From the NCBI GenBank assembly GCA_028565635.1, contig JAOXYB010030011.1, positions 1,536-14,916 on the forward strand: a stretch of DNA of 13,381 nt, in the 5' to 3' direction. A program made the translations under genes and the position numbers. Of this stretch, positions 8,708 to 13,381 are shown piece after piece. The stretch is from Phoronis ovalis. Taxonomy: Eukaryota; Phoronida; Phoronidae. The notes beneath the pieces are model-generated. The model ran no database searches. It was not told where the DNA came from and saw nothing but the letters and a program-made list of their open reading frames with translations. The stretch's first letter is position 1, and the number at the start of each line of letters is the position of its first letter.

Positions 8708-10190
8708 CTGAAATAAAAAAAACAAATCATTATAAATAATTTGACTCAAGGACACGTGTCCTTACTCAAGTAGAACAACATGATACAAATTATCATATCT
8801 GATGTTAGTTGTCAAAATTGAATTGAGAGAATTGAAGGGGATAGCACAGAAATTGGGATGTGACTTTAAGAAAGTGTGTTTGATTGTTGATTGTACAATG
8901 TCAGCAGAAATGCATACAAGTAGCAGACAGTGCCATCATTAAAGTGGCTAGTACTGTTCAAGATATAAAATTGTTCACACTTTATACTTTGAGTTGAAGT
9001 TTGTGTAGTTAAATGAAAAGATGGACTAATAAAAGTATACAGTTTTGGAAATGTATTAACATAAGAATTATGAAAAGTTATTTTACATGTCTGTCACATG
9101 ATCATGCAATCGGTAAGGTGGTCATTTAGGGTGAGAACTCGCTTTTTTGAAAATACAAATTTCAAAAAATTTTAAGTCCCCGAAGAAAAGTAACTTCCAA
9201 CAGGGAACTCCAACAAAATTTATGAATCTGAGACACTTTTGGAGATATTTATCTTGAGTTAATTTTGGCCAAGGTTCAAATTTAATATTTTCAAAAATGT
9301 GAATTTTTACATTATTGGCCACCTTACTGTTAAATCTGCATGACCAACCAAACTCATGCATTAATGACAGGAAAAGTAAATGTTTCCTATCACCCAGTTT
9401 AACAGTAGCTATCCAAAAATAATTTAACTATGTAATCTTTTCATTTCACTCTTCAAAATTTTACATGAAATTCCACAAGGCGTGCTGAACGGTACTTGCC
9501 AAATTAATTTAGCTACTATTGGATACTTCTGCATCTTCCAGTTCCATGCTAATGATATTTCCACTTGCTCAAGATCATCAATCAGGTTAATTATATATCC
9601 TCAATTTAAGGTTTGTATTAGGTTTATTTATGAAATAAATGTGCCATTGAAAATATAATACACATTTAGTCCGCAACTGAATCTTTCATGAACAAGTAAA
9701 ATTCAGTTTTGGATCAAATGTTTATTAAGTTAATCATCTCACTAAATCGAAATGTTATCAAATGAACATTCATCTGATACAACATGCATTGGTATTTAAG
9801 ATACAATGCGTTTAGAAACACATTGTATTGCCTTAAAATAGTTGTTTGCATCTGAAAATCTATACATGGAGCAAAGAAATATTAAAATAATTTTTTTTAG
9901 TGAATTCTCGTAATAAGGCCAAATCAAGGAGCTAATATAATGTTAACGCACTTGTAATATGTAACCACGGGCGTAATCTTCATACGACCAACCGAACCCA
10001 TGCAGAACCTGTATGACTTCATCATGCTGAAGAACACTGAACAGGCGATCAAGAAGTATCTTGAGACGAACAGGAGTGGCGTGTGTACCGTACAGCATGA
10101 GACTAGCTATGTCGAAAACTATGTTAGGTTGAACCACTTCAACCGACATTCCTAGCTGCATTATTTGATTAAATCCAAGCTTGTCTAAAG
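5999..10190 (-). CDS. BNC: Basonuclin-type zinc-finger protein, 5'-partial, two exons visible
   Basis: Exons 10190-9952 and 8707-5999 join in phase 0 and give 981 residues plus a split first codon. Seen: the basonuclin-specific segment '[12 protein letters not shown]', '[14 protein letters not shown]', '[19 protein letters not shown]', then '[11 protein letters not shown]', and three widely spaced C2H2 finger pairs whose second finger carries SRNRHS. This is the order in vertebrate BNC1/BNC2 (from memory). Family role: nuclear zinc-finger regulators; BNC1 is known for acting on rRNA genes and in keratinocytes and germ cells. Insect Disco proteins share the finger-pair type. The conserved cysteine-rich N-terminal exon that should precede 'ALDKL' is not found. 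I cannot say whether this is closer to BNC1 or BNC2; an invertebrate probably has a single copy. Confidence 0.93.
8708..9951 (-). other. Basonuclin intron, 1.24 kb
   Basis: An AT-rich intron from GTGCGT (9951) to 'tttatttcag' (8708). It contains the inverted-repeat element at 9111-9329 and a small 7-bp hairpin just beyond it (TGCATGA 9337-9343 / TCATGCA 9354-9360). No other exon is seen. Confidence 0.8.
9111..9329. mobile_element. MITE-like element with GTAAGGTGG termini
   Basis: The left end CGGTAAGGTGGTCA and the right end, read inverted (CAGTAAGGTGGCCA), match at 12 of 14 positions. Similarity resumes inside: TTTTTTGAAAATACAAATTT against TTTTTGAAAATATTAAATTT, so the inverted arms extend to about 55 bp with a diverged middle. 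Total size is about 219 bp, with no coding potential. I find no clear target-site duplication, so the exact ends are uncertain. Confidence 0.6.
9952..10190 (-). CDS. BNC: Basonuclin exon: conserved N-terminal non-finger domain
   Basis: Acceptor 'ttattttcag' precedes 10190, and donor CAA/GTGCGT follows 9952. The exon enters in phase 1 (the split alanine of 'ALDKL') and leaves in phase 0. Its 79 codons encode '[20 protein letters not shown]', '[15 protein letters not shown]' and '[11 protein letters not shown]'. This is nearly identical to the matching segment of vertebrate basonuclins and is the strongest identifier of the family. It is an internal exon, so its first methionine (10161) need not be a start. 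Confidence 0.93.
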
Positions 10191-10450
10191 CTGAAAATAA
10201 ACACAGTTGTAGGTAAGTAAATGGAAAGAAGTTTCATTGTCACTTTTATAGTAGGTTAATGATGCAAGATGGTAAATTCACTTATTTTCACTTTGCTGAT
10301 ATGACAAAGAAAAGATAAAAGATTTTGAATGTTAATGTAAACATGGATAAAGTCATTATTGTTGCTTTTTCAGTGTAGACATTGCGTAACACTGAGACCC
10401 ATGAGTAATAGAGGACATACTATATTTGTTAGATTTGTGTTATAAAGGCA

Positions 10451-10600
10451 TAAGGCCCATTCACACTTACACTTGGAGCACTTCAGAATAAAGCGCTTCA
10501 CTTTAATTTCCATCCACACTGGCATGCTTTAATTCGCTTCTATCTTCAAATATCTCGAAGCGCATTATTCTACTTTAATGCGCTTCCGATATGCGGAGCT
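10451..10600. mobile_element. Fragment resembling a DNA-transposon end with GAAGCGC subterminal repeats
   Basis: It starts with TAAGGCCCATTCACACTT, a type of sequence common at MITE ends. It then carries repeated GCGCTTC / GAAGCGC units. Bases 10485-10499 and 10557-10571 are inverted repeats matching at 14 of 15 positions, and CTTTAAT recurs beside them. It is less AT-rich than its surroundings. No opposite terminus (AAGTGTGAATGGGCC) is found nearby, so it looks truncated. Confidence 0.45.
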
Positions 10601-10619
10601 ATTTAGTTCAAGAAGGTGT

Positions 10620-10697
10620 AATATATATTATACATATATATATACATACATACACATATTATATATATATATTATATATATATATATAATGTATATA
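10620..10697. repeat. Imperfect TA/CATA microsatellite
   Basis: About 78 bp of TA dinucleotides with ACAT/ATAC interruptions, next to the transposon-like fragment. It is probably length-variable and may be hard to assemble. Confidence 0.85.
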
Positions 10698-10817
10698 CAT
10701 GCAAGTGGATACATGGGTGGGTGGGTAAAGTATTAAACTGATTGATTTTGGCAGCATGAGCTTATAATTATAGGACTAAAAGTCTTAAAATGTCAATTAA
10801 ACAATTCATTAACTTAC

Positions 10818-11150
10818 ACCTATAAGTCAATAAAAATCCTTTCCCTCGCTGAGAATCATGATTTGAACGAAATCGCAGTGTTGTATCTCGTCCAGTAGTG
10901 ATAAGAGAGAATGGTTTACTCTCAGGCTCAAAGGTGTGAATAGACAAACCATTGCTAATTTCCATGTAGTCACCATATCTAAAGTCCATAAACCAGGCTG
11001 TGATATTGATTCTTTCATTGCTACCTGGTATAATTAAGCTGCAGTCGCTACTTGCTGGATACTGCTGGGGATAGCTGGGGCTTACTATAGCACCATAAAT
11101 TGCATTATGGGTGACAGGTAACGTTGGATTGCAAAGTTCATAAATATCAC
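10818..11150 (-). CDS. CUB domain exon 2 (lacks second cysteine pair)
   Basis: Acceptor 'tttattttag' precedes 11150, and a strong GTAAGT donor follows 10818. It is 333 bases, phase 1 at both ends, the usual form of a shuffled CUB module. Seen: 'YGAIVSPSYPQQYP', 'DCSLII', 'ITAWFMDFRYGDYMEI', 'LRFRSNHDSQRGKGFLLTY'. Only the first two cysteines (ELC, SDC) are present; 'RYGDYMEI' replaces the usual cysteine before the D-Y-(L/V)-E-I strand. Read-through of the donor would add a short tail and stop at 10768. Confidence 0.9.
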
Positions 11151-12742
11151 CTAAAATAAAAACATTTATTTTTTGAATTTTTATACTTGTACTACTGACA
11201 ATTGATATCAGCATCAGCTAAAAATATATGGTACAGATAATACTGATATGAGTTAATTATTAGTAATTTTCGCTTTATATAATTATACTTTCATATAAAT
11301 CTCCCCATGTCAAAAGGGACGATTGTACTTGTTTTTTTGTGGGCATGCAGTCACTTACTTTTTTACTGGAAAATATTCAGTTGTGCATTTTTATATTTAT
11401 GGAGAGAGTAGAGAGTACTGTTTAACTGTGTATGAAATTACAATTTATGAAACAACTGGGTATAATAAGTAACCTGATCTTTGTACAAATTGAAGAGCTG
11501 GAAAGAACTTCAAGCCAAGTTACCTAAACAGCTAATTTGTCTCCAATTAAAAAATTGTTACTTAATAGATCTTACTAGTTCATCTCATCAACCAATCAAA
11601 AGTAGTTTTATAATTTTCTTGGAATTTGAGGGGCTTATTTGAAATTGTGATAAATCATAAGTTAACATATAGTTTTTCTTAGGAAACATAATTCAAAGAT
11701 TACTATAATTCATTCAGATAAATACAAATCAATTTTACAGTTTTGTGCCAAATAGTAATTTTCTACTAGTATATATTAGACTTAATATTTATTTGTTGAA
11801 TACCAAGTAGAATGTTTATTAAATAAATATTGTTAGTATTATATATTGGGGTATAATTTAAGTATATATATACTCACCTACAGTCTTGTATAAAAGAATG
11901 AAACCCTTGTCACTTCTGGCTTCATTAGAGTAGAATTTAATGACAACACTGTTGGTAACAGAAGTGCTGAAAGTGCGATTAAAAGGAACTGCTATGTTAC
12001 CACACCCTGTAATTAATTCACTTTCACCAACTGATAGAATGTCAGAGCAAAAATTCCAATTCCTTGTCACGTTACGATTCTCCAGCGCAAAGTCATAAAA
12101 CACTAAAGTTAAACTAGCCTGTGATGTCAAGGTTACAGTGCAGTTTTTGTCAGGAGGATATATTCTAGGATAGTTAGGACTGTGAATCACTCCAATCTTA
12201 GCATCACTGATTGTCCAACTGCTCTTGAAGCATATATCACTATCTATAAGAAAACATGCAGTGTGTGTATACCATATTTTCCTAATAGATGGCCCATAGT
12301 AGTAAACACCCATTACTAATATTATATAACCCCTCATCTCAATTATGTCTACAGTACAAGGCTTTTTATTGAGCTAGCCTAAGAAGCTTGTAGTTCTTAA
12401 AAAAGGCTAAGCTAGACCCTCGTAACGATAAAATTCTCATTTTTCTGATTTTTGCTCAGCAAATAGGACAAGAGCTAGGCATTACCTTTATTGCATAAAA
12501 AAATTCTGTGGCACCACACTTTAATTTGAATTGTTTTTTTTGACTATAAAGCATATAATTTCTGACAAATCTAAAATAGAAGTTATAATCAGTGATGATA
12601 AAATGTTAATTGTTATAACCCACTTTTCTGTCTCCATAGTGAATAATTGAATAATCTTATTACCTGCTCTGTGGATGATTTTAAAGGGTACTGGTACAGA
12701 GACAGGAACAACCATGTTGCCCTTAGAACATCCAGCCACAAG
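10818..12742 (-). CDS. CUB-domain protein, partial, three exons visible
   Basis: Exons 12742(?)-12664, 12243-11878 and 11150-10818 join through phase-1 introns and encode a short segment followed by two tandem CUB domains. CUB domains are extracellular beta-sandwich modules found in proteases, receptors and matrix proteins, and phase-1 borders are typical of shuffled extracellular modules. Neither a signal peptide nor a terminal exon is in the window, so the gene is incomplete and its family cannot be named. It lies on the same strand as basonuclin and directly upstream of its first visible exon, whose phase-1 acceptor is compatible with the last CUB donor. Whether it is separate, nested or fused is open. 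Confidence 0.8.
11151..11877 (-). other. CUB-gene intron, 727 bp
   Basis: An AT-rich phase-1 intron between GTGAGT (11877) and 'tttattttag'. I see no exon or element in it. Confidence 0.8.
11878..12243 (-). CDS. CUB domain exon 1 (four cysteines)
   Basis: Acceptor 'ttttcttatag' precedes 12243, and donor GTGAGT follows 11878. It is 366 bases, phase 1 at both ends. Seen: 'DICF', 'GVIHSPNYPRIYP', 'KNCTVTL', 'LTLVFYDFALE', 'NFCSDILSV', 'LITGCGN', 'VVIKFYSNEARSDKGFILLY'. All four CUB cysteines are present, and the SPNYP and SDKGF signatures are classical. Several N-x-T/S sites fit an extracellular location. Confidence 0.93.
12244..12663 (-). other. CUB-gene intron, 420 bp
   Basis: A phase-1 intron from GTAATA (12663) to the CUB exon acceptor. 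It contains a small imperfect hairpin at 12375-12409 (TAGCCTAAGAA against TTCTT...AGGCTA). Nothing else is seen. Confidence 0.65.
12664..12742 (-). CDS. Possible short exon upstream of the CUB domains
   Basis: A frame reading 'LVAGCSKGNMVVPVSVPVPF' and 'KIIHRA' ends at a GCAG/GTAATA donor in phase 1, which restores the frame with the next CUB exon ('HRADSDICF'). The upper border is uncertain. CAG before 12742 is an AG, but it lacks a pyrimidine tract. The open frame reaches an ATG at 12769, yet that reading gives no signal peptide, so a true first exon is unlikely. 'LVAGC...MVVP' loosely resembles the 'LITGCGNIAVP' part of CUB domain 1. The domain is unknown. Confidence 0.45.
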
Positions 12743-12769
12743 CTGTTTTTGCTTTTCGTCCAATTTCAT

Positions 12770-13381
12770 GTTTGTTTTATGTTTTCAGTTTAAATATGAT
12801 TTTAATTATATCTTTAATGCAAAATATGTGCATAACACAACAATCACAATGTGACTATGCCCCTATATGTTGGAATATTCCTTGGCCAGGCAGACATCAT
12901 ATGACGTACAGATATATAATTTTATATAGCGGCATTTTTGAAATACTCAGAAAAAATGAAACTATATACACCATTTCATCAAGATCGATCAAAATTCGAG
13001 CTTTTGAAAAATTTACAGGAGAAACACAAGTCTGAACACTTTAATACTGTCTAGTAACTGCATGCACAAATTTCTGCCCCATTGCCCATGGTTGTACCTA
13101 AAACGATATTCAGGGGGTGAGTCTTTGTGTCTAGCCATAGCAAAGAATTTTACTTAAATATTTCAATATACATAATTTAACATGTAAACCACAGCTTTCA
13201 TTACCATCAATACTCTTAAAATAATTATGAGTTTTTAAAATAATATAAAAACTAGATAGCCTTTTAGCAAAGGCAGGGTTGCTCATATTGGCTTTTATGA
13301 ACGATACCTGATCTCTAAATCACCTTTCAACATCATTTATGAAATTTTCAGCAAATAATAGAAATTCATTTCTTTGGGATT
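12770..13381. other. No gene recognised; probably intron or upstream region of the CUB gene
   Basis: AT-rich sequence. A plus-strand open frame at 12772-13035 begins with hydrophobic residues, but it looks like base-composition noise. No convincing exon, repeat or RNA gene is seen up to the window end. Confidence 0.5.

Larger units (their letters stand above)
10191..10817 (-). other. Region between basonuclin and CUB exons
   Basis: No exon is recognised here on either strand. It holds a transposon-like fragment (10451-10600) and a TA-rich tract (about 10620-10697). No basonuclin N-terminal exon, CUB-gene terminal exon or minus-strand AATAAA was found by eye. Confidence 0.6.

Noticed and set aside
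8708-8755. Methionine at 8755 as the start of the zinc-finger protein
   Set aside because: A clean acceptor at 8708-8709 and the conserved join '...[15 protein letters not shown]' show that these 16 codons are intronic.
9122-9361. 79-codon minus-strand open frame
   Set aside because: It falls almost entirely on the inverted-repeat element, with Lys/Phe-rich content and no domain.
12772-13035. 87-codon plus-strand open frame with a hydrophobic, signal-peptide-like start
   Set aside because: The hydrophobicity follows from T-rich sequence. There is no domain or cysteine pattern, and the neighbouring evidence is for a minus-strand gene.
1-13381. CRISPR arrays, bacterial operons, tRNA or rRNA genes
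   Set aside because: The window is spliced animal DNA, and I saw no array, tRNA-like or rRNA-like sequence.

Overview
This is an AT-rich, intron-bearing piece of an animal nuclear genome. Short introns with GT/AG borders, AATAAA-type poly(A) signals, small inverted-repeat elements and metazoan gene families (CAF-1 large subunit, basonuclin, CUB domains) all fit a fairly compact invertebrate genome. The phylum cannot be fixed from the sequence. The three pairs of zinc fingers in the basonuclin gene follow the vertebrate basonuclin layout.

Layout. (1) 221-2855, plus strand: the last four coding exons of CHAF1A (CAF-1 p150), from the acidic 'GFFVPHGYLS' block to the stop. A likely poly(A) signal lies at 3261. 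(2) About 3270-3700: a gap between two convergent genes, holding two neighbouring hairpins. (3) 10190-5999, minus strand: a basonuclin-type (BNC) gene, seen as one 239-bp exon (9952-10190) and one very long terminal exon (5999-8707) with three C2H2 finger pairs. Its 3' UTR probably runs to an AATAAA at 3725-3720, about 2.3 kb. That UTR contains a puzzling 100-bp exon-like stretch whose translation resembles a kinase catalytic loop. (4) 12742-10818, minus strand: two CUB-domain exons and a short exon upstream of them, joined by phase-1 introns. They lie on the same strand as basonuclin, immediately 5' of its first visible exon.

The most unusual point is the order of (3) and (4). The basonuclin exon starts in phase 1 at the conserved 'ALDKL' position, so a conserved upstream cysteine-rich exon is expected. 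It is not visible in the 3.2 kb upstream, and secreted-type CUB exons lie there instead. The CUB gene shows no terminal exon before basonuclin begins. This may be a gene nested in a basonuclin intron, a chimeric transcript, or a misassembly.

Three small mobile-element-like repeats are visible: 1319-1564 in a CHAF1A intron, with a possible 6-bp target duplication; 9111-9329 in the basonuclin intron; and a fragment at about 10451-10600. Two TA microsatellites are also present. CHAF1A (histone H3-H4 deposition) and basonuclin (a zinc-finger transcription factor) are both nuclear, but nothing shows that they act together. The CUB gene is extracellular in type.
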